A stretch of 5,234 bases of DNA from Mesoaciditogaceae bacterium. GTDB taxonomy: Bacteria > Thermotogota > Thermotogae > Mesoaciditogales > Mesoaciditogaceae. Below the pieces are notes generated by a model. The model had not been told where the DNA came from. It ran no database searches and saw only the letters and a program-made list of their open reading frames with translations. The stretch is taken from assembly GCA_015486145.1 (NCBI GenBank), contig WFSH01000265.1, forward strand, positions 1-5,234, in the 5' to 3' direction. A program made the translations under genes and the position numbers. Shown piece after piece: positions 1 to 5,103 of the stretch. Each line of letters opens with the position of its first letter. Positions within the stretch are counted from its first letter, which is position 1.

Positions 1-14
1 GGAAGTGAGTCAAA

Positions 15-788
15 ATGGGATATGAACGAGTTCATGAGATGCTCAAAGAGATGCATTTGGATGGCATTGAAAAAGTTCTCGATTCAGCCGCACAGAAATG
101 GAGTGAGAAAGGCTCTGACGTGTTCGAACTGATTGAAGAATTGTTGAATTCACAGATAAAGTCAGATGAAGAGAAAAAATACACGATAAGATTGAGATAT
201 TCAGGTCTTCCATTTCACAAGAAGATAGCGGAATTCGACTTTTCATTTCAGCCGAGTATAGACGTGAAACAAATAAAAGAACTTGAAACGTTGAGATTCA
301 TGTATGAAAAAGAAAACGTCATTTTCCTTGGACCACCAGGAGTGGGAAAGACACATCTCGCAATAGGACTGGCGATGAAAGCGATTGAAGAAGGAAAGAA
401 GGCGTATTTCATTAACTCAGTAAAGCTCGTCGAGAGAATGAAAGAGGCATTTGCAAGGATGAGTTACGAAAGATTGCTGAGGTTCTACAAGAGCCTTGAC
501 TTACTCATAATAGACGAGCTTGGATATCTGCCTTTGGATATAGAGGGAGCAAAATTGTTCTTCGAATTGGTGGAAAGCAGATATGAAAGGGGAAGCATCA
601 TAGTGACATCTAACAGAAGTTTTACCGAATGGGACAAGATATTCTCAGATTCTGTTTTGGCAACGGCAGTTCTTGACAGATTGCTTCATCATTCGAGTAT
701 AGTGAACATTAGAGGAAAGAGTTATAGATTGAAAGAAAAGCAGAAAAACGGCCTTGTGGGAGCAAAAATTATGAATGGATCAAAGTGA
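15..788 (+). CDS. istB: IS21-family transposition helper ATPase (IstB-like)
   Basis: A 257-residue AAA+ ATPase that assists the IstA transposase of IS21-family elements by selecting and remodelling target DNA. Visible motifs are Walker A GPPGVGKT at residues 106-113, Walker B LLIIDELG at 163-170, sensor-1 TSNR at 198-201 and a DRLLHHS segment at 221-227, all in the usual IstB order. Residues 1-80 form the charged helical N-terminal domain. Length is normal for the family. The ATG at 15 is preceded by GGAAGTGA (1-8), a near-consensus Shine-Dalgarno site six bases away. An upstream istA is expected, and a TGA at 6-8 could be its stop, but too little is visible to say. The last codons run through GGAGCAAAAA (759-768) and GGATCAAA (777-784), which resemble the terminal repeats of the neighbouring element, so coding and end sequences may overlap. 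The gene looks intact. Confidence 0.95.
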   Translation: MGYERVHEMLKEMHLDGIEKVLDSAAQKWSEKGSDVFELIEELLNSQIKSDEEKKYTIRLRYSGLPFHKKIAEFDFSFQPSIDVKQIKELETLRFMYEKENVIFLGPPGVGKTHLAIGLAMKAIEEGKKAYFINSVKLVERMKEAFARMSYERLLRFYKSLDLLIIDELGYLPLDIEGAKLFFELVESRYERGSIIVTSNRSFTEWDKIFSDSVLATAVLDRLLHHSSIVNIRGKSYRLKEKQKNGLVGAKIMNGSK

Positions 789-808
789 TGAAATCTCTTG
801 TTTTTGAC

Positions 809-843
809 TGATGTTTTCTCACAAATTAGTTTGATGTTTTCTC
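809..843 (+). repeat. Paired direct repeat in the IS A right end
   Basis: TGATGTTTTCTC occurs exactly twice, at 809-820 and 832-843, with a 23-base period, just outside istB and just inside the proposed tip at 865. IS21-family ends usually contain such short repeats, which are taken to be transposase binding sites. The terminal TTGACA (860-865) resembles the outward -35 box reported at the right end of IS21. I see no convincing -10 box at the proper distance in the adjoining sequence. Confidence 0.65.
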
Positions 844-872
844 TACTTTTTGATTGGTGTTGACATCTTTTC

Positions 873-1007
873 GAATGGATAATAAAGATATTTCATGACA
901 AAGCTCTAACGATGGCTCTACTCGACAGGATCACTCACAATGCCATTGTGTTGAACATGAATGGTGAGAGTTTCGGAAGAAAGCAGAACAGCAAATTTAA
1001 ATCTTAG
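873..1007 (+). pseudogene. istB 3' fragment (IS B), truncated by IS A
   Basis: Forty-four codons read in frame to a TAG at 1005-1007. The peptide contains EWIIKIFHDKALTMALLDR and then ITHNAIVLNMNGES. It aligns without gaps to EWDKIFSDSVLATAVLDRLLHHSSIVNIRGKS of the intact IstB (residues 205-236), keeping the EW, F.D, LDR, IV.N and G.S positions. There is no start codon or ATPase core, so it cannot make a working IstB. The fragment begins only about eight bases after the proposed IS A tip, which fits interruption by that insertion. It is too divergent from the neighbouring istB to be a copy of it. Confidence 0.85.
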
Positions 1008-1010
1008 GCG

Positions 1011-1046
1011 GGTGGATCAAAAACTTTGGTCTGGTGGATCAAAAAC
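1011..1046 (+). repeat. Paired direct repeat in the IS B right end
   Basis: GGTGGATCAAAAAC is present exactly at 1011-1024 and 1033-1046 with a 22-base period, four bases after the stop of the istB fragment. The spacing of about two helical turns and the position between istB and the terminal CA are typical of IS21-family end repeats, probable transposase binding sites. Related GGGATCAAAA and GGATCAAA strings occur at the 3' end of the other istB copies. Confidence 0.7.
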
Positions 1047-1062
1047 ATCTTGACTTTTTACA

Positions 1063-1232
1063 CCTTTTTGTACCGATTAAAATTTCTACTTTCACGCACA
1101 TCAGGAATAATTTTATCATTTTTTATTTTAATGTAGCACATCCTTGTTGGTTGACATTAATTCTTGTTTTTAATTATTCATTTTTTGAACTTTTGTTTTT
1201 GTTGTCAGTCTAATAAATCGGAGGAGGATAAA
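1063..1232 (+). promoter_or_regulatory. Intergenic region with a probable promoter of the marR operon
   Basis: This very AT-rich stretch lies between the IS B end and the marR start and holds no convincing gene. A perfect -35 hexamer TTGACA sits at 1151-1156. The best-placed -10 is only TATTCA at 1175-1180 (18-base spacer, three of six consensus matches), so the promoter is tentative. ATTAATT (1156-1162) and AATTATT (1172-1178) form an imperfect inverted repeat between the two boxes, where a MarR-type repressor could bind. In such AT-rich DNA the repeat may be chance. A start near 1187 would give a leader of about 45 bases. Confidence 0.4.
1220..1227 (+). promoter_or_regulatory. Shine-Dalgarno site setting the marR start
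   Basis: GGAGGAGG lies five bases before the ATG at 1233. An in-frame ATG at 1164 would add 23 hydrophobic, cysteine-rich residues unlike any MarR N-terminus and has no ribosome-binding site, so 1233 is preferred. Confidence 0.85.
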
Positions 1233-1685
1233 ATGAGAAAAAACGAGAGCAAAAAGATATTGGAAATGGTTTTTGACCTTGTCATCAATTTTACGAAAAT
1301 ACTTCCAAGCTGTGAGGAAACTGAAAATTTGAAGACGATGGAATTTTACATACTTATGTATATTGGCATGAAATCCAGTAAGAAGATGAGCGAGCTTGCC
1401 AGGGTATTTTCAATAGCGAAATCCAACGTTACAGTTTTGATAGATGGCATGGAGAAAAAAGGATATCTTAAAAGAGTGAGGAATGGCAATGATAGAAGGG
1501 TAATAAATGTAGAACTTAGCGATAAAGGAAAAGAGTTATTCGACCTGACGGCGGAAAGTTTTGAAAAAGTAATAAATGACGTCATGAAAAAGATACCACC
1601 AAAAGACTTAGAAGTGATATCAGATGGATTTTTCAGGATGATAAAGATCTTCAATTCCTCAAAAGGTGCAAAAAGCGCGTCATGA
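1233..1685 (+). CDS. MarR-family winged-helix transcriptional regulator
   Basis: A 150-residue cytoplasmic DNA-binding protein of typical MarR length. The N- and C-terminal helices (about 5-30 and 105-142) would form the dimer interface. The winged helix-turn-helix spans about 50-100: the MSELARVF helix at 52-59, the recognition helix IAKSNVTVLIDGMEKKG at 61-77, and the wing with the family's D-R-R signature at 87-89, followed by VELSDKGKELF. MarR proteins usually repress their own operon and are released by small phenolic or other ligands or by oxidation. The two cysteines expected of a redox-sensing OhrR type are not present (one Cys, at 27), so a ligand-sensing mode is more likely. The gene ends 19 bp before the SDR gene on the same strand, implying co-transcription. 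The ligand cannot be read from the sequence. Confidence 0.93.
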   Translation: MRKNESKKILEMVFDLVINFTKILPSCEETENLKTMEFYILMYIGMKSSKKMSELARVFSIAKSNVTVLIDGMEKKGYLKRVRNGNDRRVINVELSDKGKELFDLTAESFEKVINDVMKKIPPKDLEVISDGFFRMIKIFNSSKGAKSAS

Positions 1686-1692
1686 CGTATAT

Positions 1693-1699
1693 GGAGGTG
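1693..1699 (+). promoter_or_regulatory. Shine-Dalgarno site setting the SDR start
   Basis: GGAGGTG lies five bases upstream of the ATG at 1705. The reading frame could be extended to an ATG at 1666 inside marR, but the 13 extra residues would precede the nucleotide-binding strand and lack a ribosome-binding site. Confidence 0.85.
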
Positions 1700-1704
1700 A
1701 AGGG

Positions 1705-2706
1705 ATGATACTTGTTACCGGTGCAACCGGACACGTGGGGAACGTTCTTGTCAGAAAACTCCTTCAGAGGGGTGAAAAAGTGAGAGTTCTTGTATTGAAG
1801 GATGATGATTTAACCCCGTTGAAGGGATTAAATGTTGAAAAAGTAGAAGGGGATATCAGAAATTTTGAAGATGTAAAAAAAGCCACCAAAGGGGTAGATT
1901 TCATATATCATTTAGCAGCAGTGATCAGCATAGGAGGAGGAAAGAGAGATTTAGTTCAGAGTGTAAATATAAAAGGCGTTGAAAATGTTCTAAATGCTGC
2001 AAAAATCTTTAAAGTTAAAAGAATACTTTACATGAGTTCTGTTCATGCTTTTGCAGAGCCACCACGGGGAAGTTTTATAGATGAAAATACTCCATTTGAT
2101 CCTAGGCTAACGACAGGAATGTATGGAAAGACGAAAGCTTCTGCCGCCTTGAAAGTGCTGAATGCGACGAAAGGTGGACTTGATGTTGTTATCGTATGCC
2201 CAACAGGGATAATGGGACCTTACGATTTCAAGAAATCAGAAATGGGTACAATGATATTGAGATTTTTACAAGATAAATTACCGGTAGGAATAAAAGGCTC
2301 TTTTGATTTTGTAGATGTTCGTGATGTGACAGATGGAGCGATAAAGGCATGTGAGAAAGGTAAAAAAGGAGAAGCTTACATACTAAGTGGCGAGAAAATA
2401 GAGATGGATAAAATGATGAAAGAATTAGGAAAAATTACCGGTAAAAGAGGACCTTTGATCATGCTTGGAGAAAAAAATGCAATGTTTTTGTCGTATTTCT
2501 CATTGATAACGTCTATTTTAGGTAGGAAAAAAGCAATTTTCACCCCTTATTCTGTCCATACATTGAGCATGGACTATACTTTTTCGCATGAAAAAGCAAC
2601 GAAAGAACTGGGTTACGTCCCACGGCCTTTTATCGAGACGCTCCAGGATACGGTGAAATGGTTTGTAAATTTTGAGAATAAGGCTCAAAAATTAGCAATT
2701 CTATGA
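1705..2706 (+). CDS. NAD(P)-dependent epimerase/reductase, extended SDR family
   Basis: A 333-residue cytoplasmic oxidoreductase with a Rossmann fold beginning at residue 1 (MILVTGATGHVG). The glycine-rich TGxxGxxG motif is at 5-12, the acidic GDI at 49-51, HLAA at 69-72, the catalytic serine region SSVHAF at 111-116, and the catalytic pair Tyr140-x-x-x-Lys144. PTGIMGP at 166-172 and DFVDVRDV at 201-208 are typical of the NAD-dependent epimerase/dehydratase group, and ELGYVPRP at 301-308 of the dihydroflavonol-reductase-like branch. That branch reduces carbonyl or epimerises sugar-nucleotide substrates; the actual substrate here is unknown. A hydrophobic stretch near 259-273 lies in the substrate-binding C-terminal region. 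The gene follows marR closely and is probably regulated by it. Its stop is only 16 bases from an inverted istB relic, but its length is normal, so the C-terminus seems undamaged. Confidence 0.9.
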   Translation: MILVTGATGHVGNVLVRKLLQRGEKVRVLVLKDDDLTPLKGLNVEKVEGDIRNFEDVKKATKGVDFIYHLAAVISIGGGKRDLVQSVNIKGVENVLNAAKIFKVKRILYMSSVHAFAEPPRGSFIDENTPFDPRLTTGMYGKTKASAALKVLNATKGGLDVVIVCPTGIMGPYDFKKSEMGTMILRFLQDKLPVGIKGSFDFVDVRDVTDGAIKACEKGKKGEAYILSGEKIEMDKMMKELGKITGKRGPLIMLGEKNAMFLSYFSLITSILGRKKAIFTPYSVHTLSMDYTFSHEKATKELGYVPRPFIETLQDTVKWFVNFENKAQKLAIL

Positions 2707-2722
2707 ATTTTGTTTCTGTTTA

Positions 2723-2898
2723 ATCCATTCATAATTTTTGATCCCACAAGGCCGTTTTTCTACTTTTCTTTCAACCTATAACTCTTCCCTCTGATGTTCA
2801 CTATGCTCGAATGATGAAGCAACCTGTCTAAAACTATCCTTGCCAGGACAAAATCTGAAAATATCTCGTCCCTTTTGGTAAGACTCCTGACAGTTGTC
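2723..2898 (-). pseudogene. Inverted istB 3' relic between convergent genes
   Basis: The reverse complement aligns without gaps to bases 605-780 of the intact istB. I count about 24 differences in 176 bases (roughly 86% identity), mostly transitions. The conserved peptide includes LDRLLHHSSIVNIRGKSYRL. A C-to-T change at the codon matching Gln243 gives a TAG at 2762-2760, and there is no start codon or ATPase core, so it is non-functional. The homology stops abruptly at both sides, a few bases from the MFS stop (2910) and from the SDR stop (2706). The right-end repeats seen at 809-843 are absent. It is the trace of another, older element of the IS A type, left after deletion or rearrangement. 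It fills nearly the whole 203-bp gap between the two convergent genes, where I see no obvious terminator hairpin. Confidence 0.9.
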
Positions 2899-2909
2899 CA
2901 ATGTTTTTT

Positions 2910-4055
2910 TCATCCGTCCTTTGCAAATTTTGCAAACGGAAGAAAGATGATCAAAAATGCTCCGAGAGACATCCACGCGATGTTAAACGAAAATTTTGCA
3001 GCTGTAAACGTGAAAAGATAAGGCGCCACCGATCCCACTGATATTTGAACTGAATTTATGATCGCAATTGAAAGTGGTAAAAGACGTTCTGGAATCTCTT
3101 TATATCCTGCTGGAATTGCGTAAAGCACAGAAAAAATGCCAGCCGAAAGTAAACCGAGAACAGAGGTGTAAATCCAAATGGTGGTAAAGTTGGTAAGAAA
3201 AACGGTTGATATAAAAAAGCACATCACGATGGCAAGTAATATCATAAACTCTTTTCTTCTCTTTAATTTGTCCGATATCATGCCAATCAACGGTCCACCG
3301 AAAGCACCGGCAATTAAGGTGAGTGATGAAACAAGGCCTGAAAGATTAGCACTCATACCTTTTGTTTTTACGAGGTAAGGATTTAAGAACTGTGCAAAAG
3401 CGAAAAACGCACCCCAAAAACCTGCCAAACTCAATCCTACAAACCAGACATTCCTGTTTAAAAGCACTCTTTTCCATTCGATTTTTTCCCTTTTCAACTC
3501 ATCAGTTGGAAGTGTGAGATGATTTTCAACCGTTATCGCAAGTCCTATCAAACCACCAATCACAAGTGCCCATCTCCAACCCACCAAAATGGCTATGGAA
3601 TTCCAAAGGGCTATTCCAATACCAGCTCCAAAATTGAAAGCTCCATTGTAAAACCCCATCGCAAGACCTTTGCTTTTGTCTGAAAATACGTTCTTTATTA
3701 TTCCCAGTGCCGGTGAAAAGTACATTGCCGCCCCAACCCCGAGGAAAAATCTAAATATTACCATTGATGAAAGATTCCAACTCAAGCCCGAAAGTACCGC
3801 CATTATTGATAATAAATACATACCGCTGACGGCAGCGTTTTTGTTTCCAATTTTTGCAGCAAGAATTCCTCCTGGTATTTGAAACACACCGGCGCCTATG
3901 AGAAAAGAAGTTGGAATCTCTCCTAATTTCATAAGTGGGATTGCGAGAGAAGATTCAATGAAAATATAAAGTGGAGAGATGTTGTACCAATTTAGAGCGT
4001 ATATTGTTCGAGAAGAAATCAACGAAGCAAAATCAAGCAAATTTTTTCTGTTCAT
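2910..4055 (-). CDS. Major facilitator superfamily permease
   Basis: A 381-residue integral membrane transporter with about 12 hydrophobic segments (near 18-36, 48-66, 75-90, 97-119, 133-153, 160-177, 203-222, 240-260, 270-288, 292-312, 330-350 and 353-372). The first MFS signature loop is GGILAAKIGNK (62-72), between helices 2 and 3. Its counterpart, GPLIGMISDKLKRRKE, is at 254-269 between helices 8 and 9, with a charged central loop at about 182-199. MFS proteins are uniporters, symporters or antiporters of small solutes in the cytoplasmic membrane. This one looks like an anion/organic-solute type, but the substrate is not readable. An in-frame TAG stands immediately before the ATG at 4055, so the gene cannot start earlier. 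There is no Shine-Dalgarno site; the ATG instead overlaps, as ATGA, the stop of an upstream reading frame. The 3' end lies about 11 bases from the istB relic, yet the length is normal. Confidence 0.9.
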   Translation of the reverse strand: MNRKNLLDFASLISSRTIYALNWYNISPLYIFIESSLAIPLMKLGEIPTSFLIGAGVFQIPGGILAAKIGNKNAAVSGMYLLSIMAVLSGLSWNLSSMVIFRFFLGVGAAMYFSPALGIIKNVFSDKSKGLAMGFYNGAFNFGAGIGIALWNSIAILVGWRWALVIGGLIGLAITVENHLTLPTDELKREKIEWKRVLLNRNVWFVGLSLAGFWGAFFAFAQFLNPYLVKTKGMSANLSGLVSSLTLIAGAFGGPLIGMISDKLKRRKEFMILLAIVMCFFISTVFLTNFTTIWIYTSVLGLLSAGIFSVLYAIPAGYKEIPERLLPLSIAIINSVQISVGSVAPYLFTFTAAKFSFNIAWMSLGAFLIIFLPFAKFAKDG

Positions 4056-4207
4056 CTAAAGTATGTTCTCACATTAGAAGGCGTTGTGTCAACCCACTGC
4101 CACGTGAATTTTAAGAAACGGGTGATCCTTACCCCGTGCAACTTGTCATTCCGGTCATAAAAATCTTTTCCAATAAGATAACGTGGCGAAGCAAAAAGAA
4201 GGTATAT
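4052..4207 (-). pseudogene. 3' remnant of an unidentified gene overlapping the MFS start
   Basis: On the minus strand an open frame of 51 codons ends with TGA at 4054-4052, sharing ATGA with the MFS start codon. That overlap is a classic sign of an upstream gene in the same operon. The frame encodes protein-like sequence such as YLIGKDFYDRNDKLHG and, at the end, VDTTPSNVRTYFR. It has no ATG and is closed upstream by TGA at 4210-4208. In the middle, the alternative frame reads GKDHPFLKIHVAV, which looks more protein-like than the continuous frame. One base lost in the GGGG run and one gained in the GGG run would join the pieces, which is an inference. I do not recognise the family. Taken together this is best read as the decaying end of a gene once translationally coupled to the transporter. 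Confidence 0.5.
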
Positions 4208-4357
4208 TCAGGATGCCATTTCTCCTAAAATCATGGATTAACCCATGGGAATTTTTACGGCAAAACGAAGACAAAACCAAAGTCAATGTCGGAGCCATCA
4301 ATGCACAAATCTAAAGTTTGGCGAGTATATGAAATTCAGCGAGTGGAAATGTCGCAC
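4208..4357. other. Intergenic stretch after satP, probably decayed coding DNA
   Basis: Together with the remnant at 4052-4207 this forms a 302-base gap between two minus-strand transporter genes. No intact gene or convincing terminator is visible. Minus-strand frames show short protein-like pieces, for example EKWHPEYTFF just upstream of the remnant, interrupted by stops in every frame. This fits a gene eroded by frameshifts but is not proof. CATGG/CCATG (4232-4236 and 4243-4247) can form a small hairpin. It lacks an adjoining T-run on the minus strand and is not called a terminator. Confidence 0.3.
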
Positions 4358-4900
4358 TCATTCGAATTGGCTTTTTACCGCCAGATACATGCCGTACCAT
4401 GCCAAAAGCGCCGTTGCAATACCCTCATATCCCGCTATAATTGTCATAACCTTGCTGCCTGTATATTGGGCTATGCTGAGTAAAAGAAAAAGGAAAAAAA
4501 CGAGGATAAAAAGTGCGATCGTCGTTTTGTCTTTTGTCTTGAAAGAAAGCAGTGCCATGATCGCACTGAAAATAGCCCATGAAACAAATGTTATTCCGAG
4601 TATTGGCCCTAAGAGATTCGAAGACACAAGGTGAAATGTGGGAGCGTACATGAGAAACGCAAATGCCATCCAAAAAGATCCATATCCCGTAAATGCTGTC
4701 ATTCCAAAGGTGTTACCGGTTTTAAATTCCAACAAACCGCCTATAAACTGTGCGATCCCTCCGTAAAATATTCCCAAAGGCAACGCCGCAAACAAAGCCT
4801 GAGGGACAATTCCGGCATTCGCGACGTTTAAAATAAACGTTGTCAAAGCAAATCCGCCCAACCCAATTGCGCCAGGGTTGGAAAGTTTTCCTTCTCTCAT
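4358..4900 (-). CDS. satP: Acetate/succinate-proton symporter-like protein (GPR1/FUN34/YaaH family)
   Basis: A 180-residue inner-membrane protein of the AceTr family, which includes E. coli SatP, a proton-coupled acetate and succinate transporter. The N-terminal signature appears as NPGAIGLGGFALTT (8-21; NPAPLGL in SatP). It is followed by the highly conserved stretch FYGGIAQFIGGLLE (45-58) and KTGNTFGMTAFTGYGSFW (60-77). Six membrane segments are apparent, near 13-30, 37-55, 66-84, 98-118, 127-145 and 149-175. The ATG at 4900 is chosen over an upstream in-frame ATG at 4966 because a strong Shine-Dalgarno site precedes it and the extension (basic residues) matches nothing in the family. The protein ends at LAVKSQFE and lacks the short hydrophilic tail (GRTVLP-like) of SatP, so the C-terminus is slightly short. 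It is probably functional, as the six helices are complete. Confidence 0.92.
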   Translation of the reverse strand: MREGKLSNPGAIGLGGFALTTFILNVANAGIVPQALFAALPLGIFYGGIAQFIGGLLEFKTGNTFGMTAFTGYGSFWMAFAFLMYAPTFHLVSSNLLGPILGITFVSWAIFSAIMALLSFKTKDKTTIALFILVFFLFLLLSIAQYTGSKVMTIIAGYEGIATALLAWYGMYLAVKSQFE

Positions 4901-4904
4901 TTTT

Positions 4905-4911
4905 CTCCTCC
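4905..4911 (-). promoter_or_regulatory. Shine-Dalgarno site setting the satP start
   Basis: On the minus strand GGAGGAG precedes the ATG at 4900 by four bases. This decides for the 180-residue start rather than the in-frame ATG at 4966, which falls inside the promoter -10 box. Confidence 0.85.
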
Positions 4912-4936
4912 ACAATCTTAATTTTTTAACGATCGC

Positions 4937-4995
4937 AAATTCACGAAAAATCAACGTTTTTAACATTATACTCCTAAAGTTTCAAAATTCACGAA
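4937..4995 (-). repeat. Two 11-bp direct repeats flanking the satP -10 box
   Basis: AAATTCACGAA on the plus strand (TTCGTGAATTT on the minus strand) occurs exactly at 4937-4947 and 4985-4995, start points 48 bases apart. One copy covers the -35 area and the other lies in the transcribed leader, so TATAAT is between them. This is the arrangement of paired operator sites, but no regulator is identified and AT-rich chance similarity cannot be excluded. Confidence 0.45.
4965..4995 (-). promoter_or_regulatory. satP: Probable satP promoter
   Basis: A perfect TATAAT lies on the minus strand at 4970-4965, 65 bases upstream of the satP ATG. A start near 4958 would give a leader of about 58 bases. The -35 region is poor: TTCGTG (4995-4990, 19-base spacer) or CGTGAA (4993-4988, 17-base spacer). 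That suggests a promoter needing activation or one tuned by a bound regulator. Confidence 0.6.
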
Positions 4996-5070
4996 CGAAA
5001 AAATACGAAGTTTTGCAGAAAAAAATATGGAATACGGTTATAAAATTGAGTAATCCCTTTATCCAATGAT

Positions 5071-5103
5071 GTAAACTAAAGTTTACTTAGTTTACCTGGT
5101 AAA
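5071..5103. promoter_or_regulatory. Tandem palindromes, candidate operator
   Basis: GTAAACT-AA-AGTTTAC at 5071-5086 is a palindrome with seven-base arms. TTTACC-T-GGTAAA at 5091-5103 is a second palindrome with six-base arms, and AGTTTAC is repeated at 5080-5086 and 5089-5095. Such paired GTAAAC/GTTTAC palindromes resemble operators of TetR-type and similar dimeric regulators. They sit about 100 bases upstream of the satP -10 box and could serve satP or a gene to the right of the window. Confidence 0.5.

Larger units (their letters stand above)
1..865 (+). mobile_element. 3' part of an IS21-family insertion sequence (IS A)
   Basis: This is the right-hand portion of an IS21-type element. It contains the complete istB-type helper ATPase gene and, downstream, a right end with two copies of TGATGTTTTCTC (809-820 and 832-843). 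I place the outer boundary at 865 because the sequence there reads TTGGTGTTGACA. IS21-family elements typically end in CA and carry several internal repeats near each tip, and an unrelated istB remnant starts just beyond. The istA transposase gene and the left end would lie upstream of the window, so I cannot tell whether the whole element is intact. The boundary is inferred; no target duplication can be checked without the left end. Confidence 0.8.
866..1062 (+). mobile_element. Right-end remnant of a second IS21-family element (IS B)
   Basis: Directly after the IS A tip comes the C-terminal part of a different istB gene (873-1007). It is followed by two copies of GGTGGATCAAAAAC and a candidate tip ending TTTTTACA at 1062. 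The order istB end, paired repeats, terminal CA mirrors that of IS A, but the sequences differ clearly, so this is a separate element rather than a duplication. Everything 5' of this istB fragment is missing from the window. It may lie to the left of IS A if IS A inserted into IS B. Confidence 0.7.

Noticed and set aside
860..890. Outward promoter from the IS A tip using TTGACA as -35
   Set aside because: At a 16-18 base spacing there is no good -10 hexamer. GATAAT at 878-883 is too close.
2776..2976. 66-codon minus-strand open frame overlapping the MFS 3' end and the istB relic
   Set aside because: It reads the istB relic out of frame and the MFS gene out of frame. The relic's correct frame, matching IstB, is a different one.
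4060..4092. TTGACA on the minus strand (4092-4087) as an MFS promoter
   Set aside because: No -10 box lies at a normal distance (CATACT is 21 bases away), and the bases are explained as codons of the gene relic.
4340..4366. GAGTG/CACTC inverted repeat just after the satP stop as a terminator
   Set aside because: The stem is short and imperfect and no T-run follows on the minus strand.
4245..4634. 129-codon plus-strand open frame
   Set aside because: It lies antisense to satP and the decayed stretch, has no ribosome-binding site and encodes no recognisable sequence. The satP family match on the opposite strand explains the region.
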